A stretch of 64,000 nucleotides of DNA from CAWIHK01 sp963835935 (GTDB lineage Bacteria; Bacteroidota; Ignavibacteria; UBA10030; CAVZMI01), in assembly GCA_963835935.1 (NCBI GenBank), contig CAWIHK010000001.1:1240001-1304000 (forward strand), given 5' to 3'. Made by a program: the position numbers and the translations under genes. Position 1 is the stretch's first letter. Each line of letters begins with the position of its first letter. Below the pieces are notes generated by a model. It had not been told where the DNA came from. It did not search any database and was given only the letters and a program-made list of their open reading frames with translations. Of this stretch, positions 49,459 to 59,272 are shown piece after piece.

Positions 49459-50916
49459 ATGACAGAATCTTTAACACAAAAAACTGTTCATGGACTCAAA
49501 TGGAGTTATGTTTCGACGATCACTACTGCTTTGATGCAGATAGGTTATACGGCGGTAATGGCACGTTTACTCAATCCGTCAGATTTTGGCTTGGTAGCTA
49601 TGGGCAATGTTGTACTAAGTTTTGGAAGTTATTTTGCACAAATGGGTATGGGATCGGCTATTATTCAAAAGGAAGAAATAACAAAAGAACAAATAAAAGC
49701 TGCTTTCACTTCAAGCGTTTTCCTTGGATTTATTTTTTTGATATTAACCTTTCTATTAGCTCCTTTAACAAGATACATTTTCGATAATCAAAGCGTTATC
49801 CCATTAGTAAGAGTAATGGGTTTATCATTTTTACTCAACGGCTTCTCTTTAACTGCTCTAGCTTTAATTAGAAGAGAACTAAAATTTAAAGCGTTGGCAA
49901 TAGCTGAAGTCATTTCATTTAGTATTGGATACATAATTGTTGGAATTGGATCTGCACTTATCGGATTTGGCGTTTGGAGTTTAGTATTCGCTTCCTTGGT
50001 ACAGAGTGCTTTAATAGCAATAATGGTTTTTATTATCATCAAACATGAACTATCCCTATCTTTTTCATGGGATAATTATAAACCGTTAATTTCTTTTGGA
50101 AGCAAAATATCAATTATAAGCTTTTTGGAGTTTATTGGTAGTACTCTTGACACAATTTTAATAGGAAGATTTTTTGGTTCTATCTCATTGGGCATTTACA
50201 ATAGAGCGCAGAGATTAATAAATTTACCGATGCAATATTTTACATCCTCCTTTTCCAGGGTCTTATTCCCTTCTTTTAGTCAGATACAAAAAGATAACGA
50301 TAAAATAAAACGAAACATTTTTCTAATTTTACAGATTGTTGCAATAATAATATTTCCGTTTGCAATATTTATTTCTGTGCTTTCAAAGGAAATTGTGGAA
50401 ATATTATTAGGCCCCAAATGGCTTGAAGCATCATTGCTTTTGAAAATATTAGCATTCGCTGCAGCTATAAATTTGTTCACTCATTTTATTGCTGTTTTAT
50501 TCGAAGCAAAAGGATTATTGAAACAAAAAATTATTATTCAATGTTCATTTATTGTCATACTTTCAATTTCATTTTACTACGCTTTAGGATTTGGTGTTTT
50601 AGGGTTTCCAATCGCGCTTTTAATTTGTCAGATCCTAAAATTATTTCATTATCTATTTTACTTTTTAAGAGAATTCAAAATTGGTTCATTTGAAACCCTT
50701 AGACAATTTATATCACCGTGTTTTACATCCATAGTGATATTTATTTTAGTATTTCCGTTTTATCAATACATAATAAATTGTGGATTGCAAAATTATATAA
50801 TATTAATATCAACATTATTATTATTTTTAATAGTATATATTTTTGTCTTATACTCAAAAATAAATAATCATGTAAAAAATGAATTTATTAACAAATTAAA
50901 ATTACTAAAGACATAA
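49459..50916 (+). CDS. Wzx-like polysaccharide flippase (MOP superfamily)
   Basis: The 485-residue protein has about 14 membrane segments and begins TVHGLKWSYVSTITTALMQI. Motifs such as ARLLNPSDFGLVAMGNV and IGRFFGSISLGIYNRAQRLI place it in the WzxC/TuaB lipopolysaccharide-flippase group, which moves lipid-linked repeat units across the inner membrane. From here on the DNA becomes markedly AT-rich, with many ATA and AAA codons, unlike genes before 49 kb. Confidence 0.9.
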   Translation: MTESLTQKTVHGLKWSYVSTITTALMQIGYTAVMARLLNPSDFGLVAMGNVVLSFGSYFAQMGMGSAIIQKEEITKEQIKAAFTSSVFLGFIFLILTFLLAPLTRYIFDNQSVIPLVRVMGLSFLLNGFSLTALALIRRELKFKALAIAEVISFSIGYIIVGIGSALIGFGVWSLVFASLVQSALIAIMVFIIIKHELSLSFSWDNYKPLISFGSKISIISFLEFIGSTLDTILIGRFFGSISLGIYNRAQRLINLPMQYFTSSFSRVLFPSFSQIQKDNDKIKRNIFLILQIVAIIIFPFAIFISVLSKEIVEILLGPKWLEASLLLKILAFAAAINLFTHFIAVLFEAKGLLKQKIIIQCSFIVILSISFYYALGFGVLGFPIALLICQILKLFHYLFYFLREFKIGSFETLRQFISPCFTSIVIFILVFPFYQYIINCGLQNYIILISTLLLFLIVYIFVLYSKINNHVKNEFINKLKLLKT

Positions 50917-50991
50917 AAACCTCTAAAATTATGCAATTACAAGAACCTGAAAAGGAAAATAAAATCATAAGGGTTTTAATATCTTAAATCT

Positions 50992-52119
50992 ATGAAGATC
51001 AATGAATTATATATTAAGACAAAACTTAAAATATTCAATACTTTTAGAAAAGTATTTTTAGGAAAGATTATTGGCAATACTCCATCCAACATAATCCGAT
51101 CCATTGAGGAAAGTTTATACATGGCGAATATAGAAAATATAATTTGTGAGGTAAAAGAATTATTGCCACCTTCAATAATTAATTATAAGTTTCCGAATAA
51201 TTATCCATTATTCTTTTGTAGAAATAAAACCTTTGAAAAAAGAAATTGTTATAAATTGACGGAAGTATTTACTTCGCCAAATTCCGGTATTATTTGGACT
51301 AAAGATAATCTTATTCTTCAGGAGAGTGTGGGTTCAATTAATAGAATTATGGAATGGGGAAGAGTATTAAGCGAACTTTCGGGAAAGCCAAAATATTTAT
51401 TAAACGATGGAAACTACACTGTATTTTCGTCGGGTGGTGGATATTACCATTGGTTGTTGGAATCTTTACCAAATCTTTTGTATACGCTTCATCAATATGA
51501 AGATGTTAAAGTGATAATCGCTAATAATTCACCGATCTACATGCTTGATGCGCTAAAAATATTATTTGGAAATAATTATGATCAAAGAGTTATCGTTTTG
51601 GATAACACTATTTATAGCAAATATTTATGTTTTACTCAATATCATGCGTATTCTGGTTTTATTTGTAATAATGATATTGAAATTGTAAAGCATTGTATAA
51701 AAGATAAATACTTAAGAGATATATCAAATAAGAATAATAAGAAAAGGATTTACATTTCAAGGCGTAAGGCTTCTGAACGAAGATTAGCTAATGAGATTGA
51801 ATTAGAGAAAGAATTGAAAAAAATAGGCTTTACAATTGTCTTTAATGAAGATATGAATTTGGTAGATCAAATACGATTATTTTCAAACGTTAAAATAGTA
51901 GTTTCACCTCACGGAGCAGGATTGTCTAACATAATATGGTCTAATGGCTTCATAAAGGTTTTGGAGATATTCCCCAGCAATTTCGTTAATGACTGTTATG
52001 CTAGACTAGCAGTTCAACTAGGGAATATATATGATTACGATATATGCTCTAGATTCACAGGCTATAATTATAAAATTAACATTAATTCTGTTTTAAAAAA
52101 ACTAGATAATTATTTATGA
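50992..52119 (+). CDS. Family 61 (DUF563) glycosyltransferase
   Basis: The 375-residue protein shows FSSGGGYYHWLLESLPNLLY near residue 145, YISRRKASERRLANE near 260, and VVSPHGAGLSNIIW near 305. This is the order of GT61/DUF563 transferases (xylosyl- or GlcNAc-transfer in the characterised eukaryotic members). No signal peptide or membrane segment is evident. It is the first transferase after the flippase. The sugar transferred cannot be told. Confidence 0.83.
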   Translation: MKINELYIKTKLKIFNTFRKVFLGKIIGNTPSNIIRSIEESLYMANIENIICEVKELLPPSIINYKFPNNYPLFFCRNKTFEKRNCYKLTEVFTSPNSGIIWTKDNLILQESVGSINRIMEWGRVLSELSGKPKYLLNDGNYTVFSSGGGYYHWLLESLPNLLYTLHQYEDVKVIIANNSPIYMLDALKILFGNNYDQRVIVLDNTIYSKYLCFTQYHAYSGFICNNDIEIVKHCIKDKYLRDISNKNNKKRIYISRRKASERRLANEIELEKELKKIGFTIVFNEDMNLVDQIRLFSNVKIVVSPHGAGLSNIIWSNGFIKVLEIFPSNFVNDCYARLAVQLGNIYDYDICSRFTGYNYKININSVLKKLDNYL

Positions 52120-52132
52120 AAAATTTTGCATT

Positions 52133-52816
52133 ATGAAAGATATAAGATATTACTATAATTCTGAAGGTTCTATATGGTTAAATATTGCTTCATCAACAAA
52201 TGTTATAGAAAACTTCGTAAATATTGATAATGATATACATCTACATCTTCTTAAATATTATCGTATTTTCAAATGGTTACTCCCAATGAAATATAGAATT
52301 CAAATAGACGAATTCAAGAAAGCGAAAAAGAAAGCTATGTTAATAAGGTATGATTGTAGGAAACCACTATTTTTTCCCGATAATTCTGTTGATCATATTG
52401 TCTGTTCTCATTTCCTTGAGCATGTTTATTTAAAAGAAATGGAAAATATCCTGAAAGACTATTTCAGAATCTTAAAACCAAATGCAACATTGCACATTAT
52501 TTTACCCGATCTAAAAAAACAAGTAGATGATTATATTAATAACTTGGTAAATGGTATGAAAGAAGCAGCAGATGATTTTATTAACTCAACAATGTTAAGT
52601 AAAAAGGAAAGAGGGTCTTTTAGATATCGTTTATTAGAACTGCATGGCGGCTTCGGATTTCAACATCGCTGGATGTATGATCAATCTTCAATTTCTGAAA
52701 AATTAAAAAGAATGGGTTTCGAAATATTATCTATGAATGAAACACCGAGTAGATATTATCATTATGGCGATGAATCCATCCATATAATTGTACGTAAAAA
52801 TAAAAGTATCATATAA
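52133..52816 (+). CDS. SAM-dependent methyltransferase (type 11)
   Basis: In this 227-residue protein the usual N-terminal GxGxG motif is weak or absent. The later class I motifs are clear: LFFPDNSVDHIVCSHFLEHV near residue 80 and RILKPNATLHIILPDLKK. GGFGFQHRWMYDQSS is typical of methyltransferases found in polysaccharide loci. It may methylate a sugar or transfer nothing at all; the SAM site deserves caution. Confidence 0.7.
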   Translation: MKDIRYYYNSEGSIWLNIASSTNVIENFVNIDNDIHLHLLKYYRIFKWLLPMKYRIQIDEFKKAKKKAMLIRYDCRKPLFFPDNSVDHIVCSHFLEHVYLKEMENILKDYFRILKPNATLHIILPDLKKQVDDYINNLVNGMKEAADDFINSTMLSKKERGSFRYRLLELHGGFGFQHRWMYDQSSISEKLKRMGFEILSMNETPSRYYHYGDESIHIIVRKNKSII

Positions 52817-52974
52817 TGAATTATTAAATTAAATAAATGTTATAGTTATAATTACAAAAGCATTTTAACCCAGAATAATATCTATATTTTCCAATTCAAT
52901 ATTATTTTGATTTTACTCGATATATATATAACCATTGTTTAAAAAATTTCAGTTATTATTCTTTTGTTTATTAA

Positions 52975-54117
52975 ATGATAATAGGCATAGCAGGCCCAAT
53001 GACTCTGGATATTCTAAGTAAGTATTTGCCAGAAGATATTGAACTTCCAAATGGGTATTTTTCGCCAATGCCTTCATTATTGATAAATGCTCTCATAAAG
53101 CATGGATATGATGTTGTTGCATTTACTACTTCATCAGATATTGTAAAGCCTATATCTATAGAAGGAAAGCACCTTACTCTATGTATCGCAAGAAGAGAGC
53201 CGCATGCAGGAAGAGATTTTTTTTATTCTGAAAGAAAAGATTTAGTTAGTTTAATGAATGAATATCCTGTAGATATTTTAAATGCACAATGGTCGTACGA
53301 ATTTGCTTGGGCAGCATTAGAGATTAACAAAAACGCAATTGTAACTTTGAGGGATCACGCATTTACAATTTTTAGATATAGTCTTGATGCTTACCGCGCA
53401 ATGAAACTCATTATGAATCATAGAACATTAGATAGGGCTAAGCATATCATTGCTAATTCAGAATATCTTTATAATAGACTTGGCAAAAGAATACAGGAAA
53501 AAACGAAAATAATATCTAATTTTTTTAATAGTACATTAATGGATAAGAAAGGAATTGCAAAAAAAGAGAATTATATATTAACTGTCGCTAATGGTTTTGG
53601 AAATTTAAAGAATATAAAAAATTCACTGCAGGCATTTTCATTAATTAGAGAAAAAATAAAAAACATTGAATATCATTTAGTAGGTTATGGAATGGAAACC
53701 TTTGGTGAAGCCTATGCTTATGCAAAATCTAATAATTTAGTGGAAGGTATTAAGTTTTTAGGCTTTATACCATACAATGAAGTCATTGGCAAAATAAAAA
53801 AAGCAAAAATATTATTGCATAGTTCACTTGAGGAATCGTTTGGAATGGTTGTATTAGAGTCCATGGTATTAGGGACTCCCGTTATAGGTGGTAATAAAAG
53901 CGGAAATGTACCGTATCTTTTAAAAAGAGGTGAATTAGGAATATTATGTAATGTAAAAGAACCAAAACAAATAGCACAGTCAATATTATCATTACTCAAT
54001 GATAATGAACACTATGATTATATATTAAGAGCTGCTCGTACTTTTGCTGAAGAGGAATTTAACGAAGAAAAACAAATCAATAAGCTCATTAATTATTATA
54101 ATACTATAGTTTCTTGA
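52975..54117 (+). CDS. Family 4 glycosyltransferase (GT-B)
   Basis: The 380-residue protein begins IIGIAGPMTLDILSKYLP and has the GT-B C-terminal signature: TVANGFGNLKNIKNSLQAF, HLVGYGMETFG, IKFLGFIPYNEVIGKIKKAK and LHSSLEESFGMVVLESMVLG, with the E-x7-E nucleotide-sugar site. Family 4 enzymes are retaining transferases. The preceding 158 bp contain no gene and are very AT-rich. Confidence 0.87.
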   Translation: MIIGIAGPMTLDILSKYLPEDIELPNGYFSPMPSLLINALIKHGYDVVAFTTSSDIVKPISIEGKHLTLCIARREPHAGRDFFYSERKDLVSLMNEYPVDILNAQWSYEFAWAALEINKNAIVTLRDHAFTIFRYSLDAYRAMKLIMNHRTLDRAKHIIANSEYLYNRLGKRIQEKTKIISNFFNSTLMDKKGIAKKENYILTVANGFGNLKNIKNSLQAFSLIREKIKNIEYHLVGYGMETFGEAYAYAKSNNLVEGIKFLGFIPYNEVIGKIKKAKILLHSSLEESFGMVVLESMVLGTPVIGGNKSGNVPYLLKRGELGILCNVKEPKQIAQSILSLLNDNEHYDYILRAARTFAEEEFNEEKQINKLINYYNTIVS

Positions 54118-54866
54118 GGTTCATTTTGAAAGAAGATGTTTTAGTTACTACAAGTTGGGATGATGGAAATATATTAGATATCAAATTGTTGAGTTTGCTG
54201 GATCTCTATGGCATTAAGGGGACTTTCTATTTGTCAAAATCTACAAATCAATTGAATGTCAAACAGATTAAAGAAATATCCACAAGACATGAAATAGGAG
54301 CTCATTCTATTGGTCATAAAAGACTAAGAGAGTTAGAGGGTGATGATTTAGTCTATGAGATAGAAGAATCAAAAAAATGGTTGGAAGATATAATTGAAAA
54401 ACAAATTGATATGTTTTGTTATCCGTATGGGGAGTATAATAAGAATGTTATAGAAACTGTGAAGAAATGTGGTTTTATCGGTGCTAGAGTAACGAAAAGT
54501 TTTGCTGTGGATAAAAATATTGATGCCTATTTAATGCCTGTTACCATACAAGTTTACCCTTTTCCTGTTAAAAATATATTCAAGAGTAAATTTAAATCTA
54601 TTATATATAGAAATTATGGTTACTTCAAAAAAATAAAAGAGATGAATCTATCGCTGTCTTCTTACTTCAGCTGGATGAATCTCGCAAATAATCTTTTTGA
54701 ATATTCTAAAAAGTTAGATGGATATTTCCATGTCTGGGGACATTCGTGGGAAATAGAGAAATGCTCAATGTGGTCTAGCTTAGAAAAGTTGTTTATGCAT
54801 ATTAAAAAATATGAAAATGTGAAGTTTGTAACGAACTCAGAATTATTAGAAGAAATTAGTAACTGA
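54114..54866 (+). CDS. NodB-like polysaccharide deacetylase
   Basis: The 250-residue protein carries deacetylase motif 1 VTTSWDDGNILD (Asp-Asp near residue 15), motif 2 HEIGAHSIGH (metal His pair) and motif 3 FCYPYGEYNKNV. It ends with FHVWGHSWEIEK, an unusual tail shared with the second deacetylase at 61 kb. Such enzymes remove N-acetyl groups from sugars; without a signal peptide it would work in the cytoplasm on a lipid-linked or nucleotide-linked GlcNAc-type residue. TTG at 54114 overlaps the upstream stop; TTG at 54126 behind GAGGT is an alternative. Confidence 0.85.
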   Translation: MRFILKEDVLVTTSWDDGNILDIKLLSLLDLYGIKGTFYLSKSTNQLNVKQIKEISTRHEIGAHSIGHKRLRELEGDDLVYEIEESKKWLEDIIEKQIDMFCYPYGEYNKNVIETVKKCGFIGARVTKSFAVDKNIDAYLMPVTIQVYPFPVKNIFKSKFKSIIYRNYGYFKKIKEMNLSLSSYFSWMNLANNLFEYSKKLDGYFHVWGHSWEIEKCSMWSSLEKLFMHIKKYENVKFVTNSELLEEISN

Positions 54867-55146
54867 TGTTACGCAAAGAAGACCAATTGCCACGACCTTC
54901 CCGCTCCGACGAGCATAGCGAGGCGAGTAGGTCGTGGAATTGAATAAAGAAAACGAAACGGGCTCGCCTCGCTTCGCCTTTAGGGAAATCGAAAACGCGA
55001 GGCGAAGCGGGCTTTAACCCGCTAAAAAATGTCGAAAATAGGGTTAAAACCCAATATTACGTTTGATTTTCTAATCCACGAGCTGAAGCTCGTGGCAATG
55101 GTGTATACTTAATCCAAATTTTTTGCGTACTGCGTAACGTCAGTTA
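54860..55146. mobile_element. ~287-bp element with terminal inverted repeats (MITE/REP-like)
   Basis: The ends TAACTGATGTTACGCA (54860-54875) and TGCGTAACGTCAGTTA (55131-55146) are inverted copies with one mismatch in 16. The interior is non-coding and made of palindromes: CACGACC...GGTCGTG (54891 and 54932), GAGGCGAAGC-type arms around 54965-55010, GGGTTAAAACCC (near 55040), and CCACGAGCTGAAGCTCGTGG (55076-55095). The left end overlaps the deacetylase stop codon. The layout suggests a non-autonomous transposable element, possibly moved by an IS200/RAYT-type transposase elsewhere. Confidence 0.7.
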
Positions 55147-55160
55147 GTAATAAAGAATAA

Positions 55161-55880
55161 GTGAACTCAATGATGTCAAATATCAATCCATATATCGGTA
55201 GCTATGTTCGGAAAAAGATATTTCTTGAAGCATTAAAGTATGTTGCAGAGAAATCATTAGTTGACATTCTAGACATAGGATGCGGTAATGGCGATTATTG
55301 CTTTATGCTTGCCAAACGCCACCCTTCCTCCAAAATAATAGGCATCGATCTTGCGATTCATTCCAGCATAAAAATAAATGATAATGTTAATCTCTTAGAA
55401 AGCGATTTGTTCAATTATAGTATTGAAAACAAATTTAATTTTATTTACTCAATAGATGTAATAGATGATATTAAAGATTGGCAAAGTACTATTGAAAAAA
55501 TGAACGATTTGTTAAAACAAGGCGGTTTTTTATTTCTTCATGTACCTATCCATCCAAGGCCGATTTCTTTTATAAAGAATAGCAGAATAGATAATTATTG
55601 GGATTGTGATTACAAAGCGAGCATCTCTACAATAAATAGAGATGAGCTTATCAATAAACTTACACAGTTAGATTATCAGATTATCAAGTCAGAGGTTTCG
55701 TTCAATCCTCTTATTATATTTTTACAGGAAATCGATCTCTTTTTGCTTCTTTATAGAAATACCCTTTCTAGACTTGTAAGAATTATTCTAAATCCGATCA
55801 TGAGAGCAATTATTTCTTTAAGGCTTTTATTCCTAAGTAAACGAGGAAATTATTTTTATGTCCTTGCAAGAAAGAATTAA
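55161..55880 (+). CDS. Class I SAM-dependent methyltransferase
   Basis: The 239-residue protein has a proper SAM site, VDILDIGCGNGDYCFMLAKR near residue 36, and then IIGIDLA. NFIYSIDVIDDIKDWQ and LLKQGGFLFLHVPIHPRP follow as motifs II-III. The C-terminal ~50 residues are hydrophobic and basic (FLLLYRNTLSRLVRIIL), possibly a membrane-associated helix. GTG at 55161 or ATG at 55170/55173 may be the start. It overlaps the FkbM-type gene by 23 bp. Confidence 0.83.
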   Translation: MNSMMSNINPYIGSYVRKKIFLEALKYVAEKSLVDILDIGCGNGDYCFMLAKRHPSSKIIGIDLAIHSSIKINDNVNLLESDLFNYSIENKFNFIYSIDVIDDIKDWQSTIEKMNDLLKQGGFLFLHVPIHPRPISFIKNSRIDNYWDCDYKASISTINRDELINKLTQLDYQIIKSEVSFNPLIIFLQEIDLFLLLYRNTLSRLVRIILNPIMRAIISLRLLFLSKRGNYFYVLARKN

Positions 55881-56613
55881 AAGTTATCTATATAACAAGA
55901 TTAAAATTGTTCAAACAATCATGGATTCCCCGGGATCATTGGAAGCAAGATTTCATGGTTGCTATTTTGGAATGTATGAGCTGTTGAATCTATTTAGATC
56001 GATGAATATTAAATTAGAAACCATAATAGACATTGGAGCTAATCGCGGGATGTTCACAAAAACAGCAAATTATTTTTTCCCCGAAGCAAAAATAATTGCG
56101 TTTGAACCATTGAAAAATTGTTTCGCTGAGTTAATAAATTTAAAAATCAATAAATCACATATAGAGTGTTATAACCTTGCTTTATCAAATTCGGAAGAAG
56201 AGAAAAATATTTATCATAGTGAATATGATTATTCCAGTTCAATATTAGAAATGGATGAATTACACAAAAATGCCTTTCCGTATTCTGCAAAATATAAAGA
56301 AGAAAAAATAATGACAGCAAGACTGGATGACATCATAAATATTAATAATTATAAAAGACCTATTCTTATGAAGATTGATGTGCAGGGATACGAAAATTAT
56401 GTTATCGAAGGCGCAATAAAAACTATGAAAAGTATAGATTATATTATTTGTGAAATGTCTTTTCAGACTCTCTATAAGGATCAGATACTTTTTGATGATT
56501 TATACAAAATAATCAGCAATAAAGGTTTTAAATTTCTCGGACCAGTCACAGTGAATAAACACCCAATAACAAAAATACCATTGCAGATAGATGGATTATT
56601 TCAAAGATTGTGA
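55858..56613 (+). CDS. FkbM-family methyltransferase
   Basis: The 251-residue protein shows TIIDIGANRGMFTKTANYFF near residue 57, IIAFEPLKNCFAEL, NLALSNSEEEKNIY, the acidic RLDDII, and LMKIDVQGYENYVIEGA. The last is the FkbM hallmark K-I-D-V-(E/Q)-G-x-E. FkbM-type enzymes O-methylate hydroxyl groups, here presumably of a sugar in the polymer. It is co-directional with and overlaps the preceding methyltransferase. Confidence 0.87.
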   Translation: MSLQERIKSYLYNKIKIVQTIMDSPGSLEARFHGCYFGMYELLNLFRSMNIKLETIIDIGANRGMFTKTANYFFPEAKIIAFEPLKNCFAELINLKINKSHIECYNLALSNSEEEKNIYHSEYDYSSSILEMDELHKNAFPYSAKYKEEKIMTARLDDIININNYKRPILMKIDVQGYENYVIEGAIKTMKSIDYIICEMSFQTLYKDQILFDDLYKIISNKGFKFLGPVTVNKHPITKIPLQIDGLFQRL

Positions 56614-56681
56614 TTAATTCAATTTTATTTTAAATAGAAAACCAGGAATCATTAATGTTGTTTATTTAAGGAATATTTGAT

Positions 56682-57878
56682 TTGTTATTTATCAGAAAGA
56701 GCATTTTATCAATATTTATTCTTTCATTTTTTGTAGTGGCATTTCCAATATTGAACAGCCAGAACTATAACTATGTAGCATATATTACATTGTTATCTTT
56801 TTTTGTTTTATTGTTGTTCATTTCTATTTATAAACAAATACGCATCGATTCAGTTATTATCTATCTCTTATGGTTTCTGTTTAGCATTTTAATAAACTAT
56901 TCTTTATTTGATTTTAGAGATAACTATAGCAATTACATCTTTCCGTTGCTGGCATTATCCCTATATATATTCATTTCCAATCATTCTAACGAAAATATGA
57001 TCACGCAGTTCTTAAATCTGTTGATATTCTTGGCCGTTATTGAATCTATTCTGGGAATGAGCCAATCGTTATTTGGATTTCCGTACTTTAGCAACGCTTC
57101 AGAGATATTTCAAAGTGACAGAAATTATTTAGCTTATCTTATACCTAGTATTTCTTCATTTGTTACCCAGGGAACAGGAACATTTGAACATTTCAATGGG
57201 CTTGGGGGGCTGTTATCTTTAGTGTTTCCTTATATATTTGGATGGTGGTATTCGAAAAAAAACAACTCTCGACTATTTATTATGCTAATTGTTTTTGGCG
57301 GATTATTTATGACATATTCGCGCGGAGCGCTAATTGGCAGCATCGTAGGTATATTTTACATTATATATATGAGTCCAAATAGAAATAAAAATATATGGAA
57401 GATGATTGTGTTTATTTCAATTATTGTAATTTTTGTTTTTTGGAATGTAATCAATGATTATTATAATGCCACAGAAAATTATAGCGTGCGAGATTATGCT
57501 TGGACTGTGGCCACTTCTATTGCTTTGGAGAATCCCTCAAAATTATTATGGGGATACGGAATGTACTATTTCCAAAATAATGTAATGGGGTTTTATGGAA
57601 CGATTACCAGCTTACATTCAGGGCAGCTACAAATATTCCTTGAATTAGGTTTGATCGGAATAATGTTATTCCTTATTTCATTTTGGGAAGCGATTAAGAA
57701 TTCTATTACTGATAAGAATATTCTTTCTATTTCTCTTGCAGGTGGGGTATTATCTTTTTTTACACATCAATTATTTGACAATTCCATGTTTAATGAAATA
57801 GCTGTTGTTTATTTTATTTTTATTGGCATTATAAAAAAGAATCATATTGATAAATTATGCCAAACAATATTCTCCTAA
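56682..57878 (+). CDS. O-antigen ligase/polymerase (Wzy/WaaL-like) membrane protein
   Basis: The 398-residue protein has about ten hydrophobic segments and a TTG start. GTGTFEHFNGLGGLLSLVFP in a periplasmic loop, followed by GGLFMTYSRGALIGSIVGIF, is the usual Wzy_C/O-antigen ligase pattern (the S-R-G-A block). SLHSGQLQIFLELGLIGI forms the later conserved loop. Polymerase (Wzy) fits the locus better than ligase, since a Wzx and Wzz are encoded nearby, but sequence cannot separate the two. Confidence 0.85.
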   Translation: MLFIRKSILSIFILSFFVVAFPILNSQNYNYVAYITLLSFFVLLLFISIYKQIRIDSVIIYLLWFLFSILINYSLFDFRDNYSNYIFPLLALSLYIFISNHSNENMITQFLNLLIFLAVIESILGMSQSLFGFPYFSNASEIFQSDRNYLAYLIPSISSFVTQGTGTFEHFNGLGGLLSLVFPYIFGWWYSKKNNSRLFIMLIVFGGLFMTYSRGALIGSIVGIFYIIYMSPNRNKNIWKMIVFISIIVIFVFWNVINDYYNATENYSVRDYAWTVATSIALENPSKLLWGYGMYYFQNNVMGFYGTITSLHSGQLQIFLELGLIGIMLFLISFWEAIKNSITDKNILSISLAGGVLSFFTHQLFDNSMFNEIAVVYFIFIGIIKKNHIDKLCQTIFS

Positions 57879-57951
57879 AATATACAAAATTTGTTATTGT
57901 ATGAAATGAATCCCTAAAATGTAATAGAAAAATATTCAAAAATGAGTATTT

Positions 57952-58860
57952 ATGATTAAATTATTTATAATAATTCCAGTATATAACCGAAAAGAATACA
58001 CGAAAAAATGTCTTTTATCTTTGCGCAATCAAACCTATAAAGGATTTGAAATTGTCGTTGTTGACGACGGCTCAACAGACGGGACATCGGAAATGGTGGG
58101 TAGGGAGTTCCCTGAAGTAACTGTTTTACAGGGGGATGGAAATCTATGGTGGACTGGAGCGATCAATTTAGGAATACGACATTCTTTAGAGCGGTCGAGT
58201 GATGGCGACCTGGTGCTTGTAATAAATAATGATCTTGAGGTACCTAAAAACTATCTTGAAAATCTAGTATCTTTTGCACGACAATACAAAAATGCCCTAG
58301 TTGGTTCTGTGGTAGTTGATATTAATCATACAGACCAGATATTATTTGGTGGCGTCAATGTTAACTGGGATACCGCAAAACAGAGATTGGTTAATAAGAA
58401 CGAGAGATTATCTAGCTTTCATAAGTCTTATTTTGTGGAGAGCGATTTTCTGACCGGGCGTGGGACACTTGTACCAGTTGAAGTTTTCAAGCAGATTGGT
58501 CTTTATGATGATAGGCACTTCCAGCAGTGTGGAGATACGGAGTTGCCGCTCAGGGCTGTCAAGAAGGGGTACAGACTTCTTGTTTTTTATGGGGCTGTTA
58601 TCTTTAGTCACGTGAAGGGGGGGGATTTGATAAATGTTAGTGAATCTTACAGAATAAGTGACCTTAAGAGATACTTCTTCGACGTGAAATCCAATGCCCG
58701 ATTAAAATACAGATTTTATTTTGCCAAGAGCGCTTTAGGTGAAAATTGTTTTAGATTCATTGTGTATTTGATCTGTGATTTTGCAAGATTAAGTTATAGT
58801 TTTGTTAGAAAAATAATTTATAGGCGTAGTATTAATGGCTTTAGGTGTGAAATCTGTTAA
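57952..58860 (+). CDS. Family 2 glycosyltransferase (rhamnosyltransferase-like)
   Basis: The 302-residue protein starts LFIIIPVYNRKEYTKKCLLS and has EIVVVDDGSTDGTSEMV, NLWWTGAINLGI and LVINNDLEVPKNYL (the N-D-D equivalent). FLTGRGTLVPVEVFKQIGLY and HFQQCGDTELPLRAVKKGY follow. The NLWWTGA-NxG arrangement is typical of GT2 proteins near rhamnosyltransferases. Base composition is less AT-rich than the genes just before it. The 412 bp after it (58861-59272) show no gene or recognisable repeat. Confidence 0.87.
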   Translation: MIKLFIIIPVYNRKEYTKKCLLSLRNQTYKGFEIVVVDDGSTDGTSEMVGREFPEVTVLQGDGNLWWTGAINLGIRHSLERSSDGDLVLVINNDLEVPKNYLENLVSFARQYKNALVGSVVVDINHTDQILFGGVNVNWDTAKQRLVNKNERLSSFHKSYFVESDFLTGRGTLVPVEVFKQIGLYDDRHFQQCGDTELPLRAVKKGYRLLVFYGAVIFSHVKGGDLINVSESYRISDLKRYFFDVKSNARLKYRFYFAKSALGENCFRFIVYLICDFARLSYSFVRKIIYRRSINGFRCEIC

Positions 58861-59272
58861 TGATCGACTTCAATAGTTTGTTGAACAGACCCATTATCAA
58901 TTGCTAGGGAAACAAGCGTTAGGGAAATTATGAAATTGAGTATTTAAAGTTGCGATCTTGAAGTATGTTCTGGATCATTGTTCGATTGTTCATTGCGGAG
59001 TTTTCTTGCTTGCTGAAATAATGCAAGTGAGCCTCTTGCTTAATGTGAATCGACTGCCACAGGTAAAAAGAATAAAATGATCATAAAGTTATAACAAAGA
59101 ATTATTTTCATCAATAGTGTAACTTGTGATTATCCTACTCGATTATAGAACTTTTTCCGCGAGTTTCTCGCAAAGTTTTACATCGACTTTGTCACTGCGT
59201 TAGGTGTCTCCTTTGGATTTTCTCGGAATTTTTTAATAATAGCTACAAAATAATTTTGAGCGTACTAAAGAA

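Noticed and set aside
58861..59272. 412-bp gap in the polysaccharide locus as a hidden gene
   Set aside because: All frames that I read are broken by stops and show no motif; no repeat or clear hairpin was found either.
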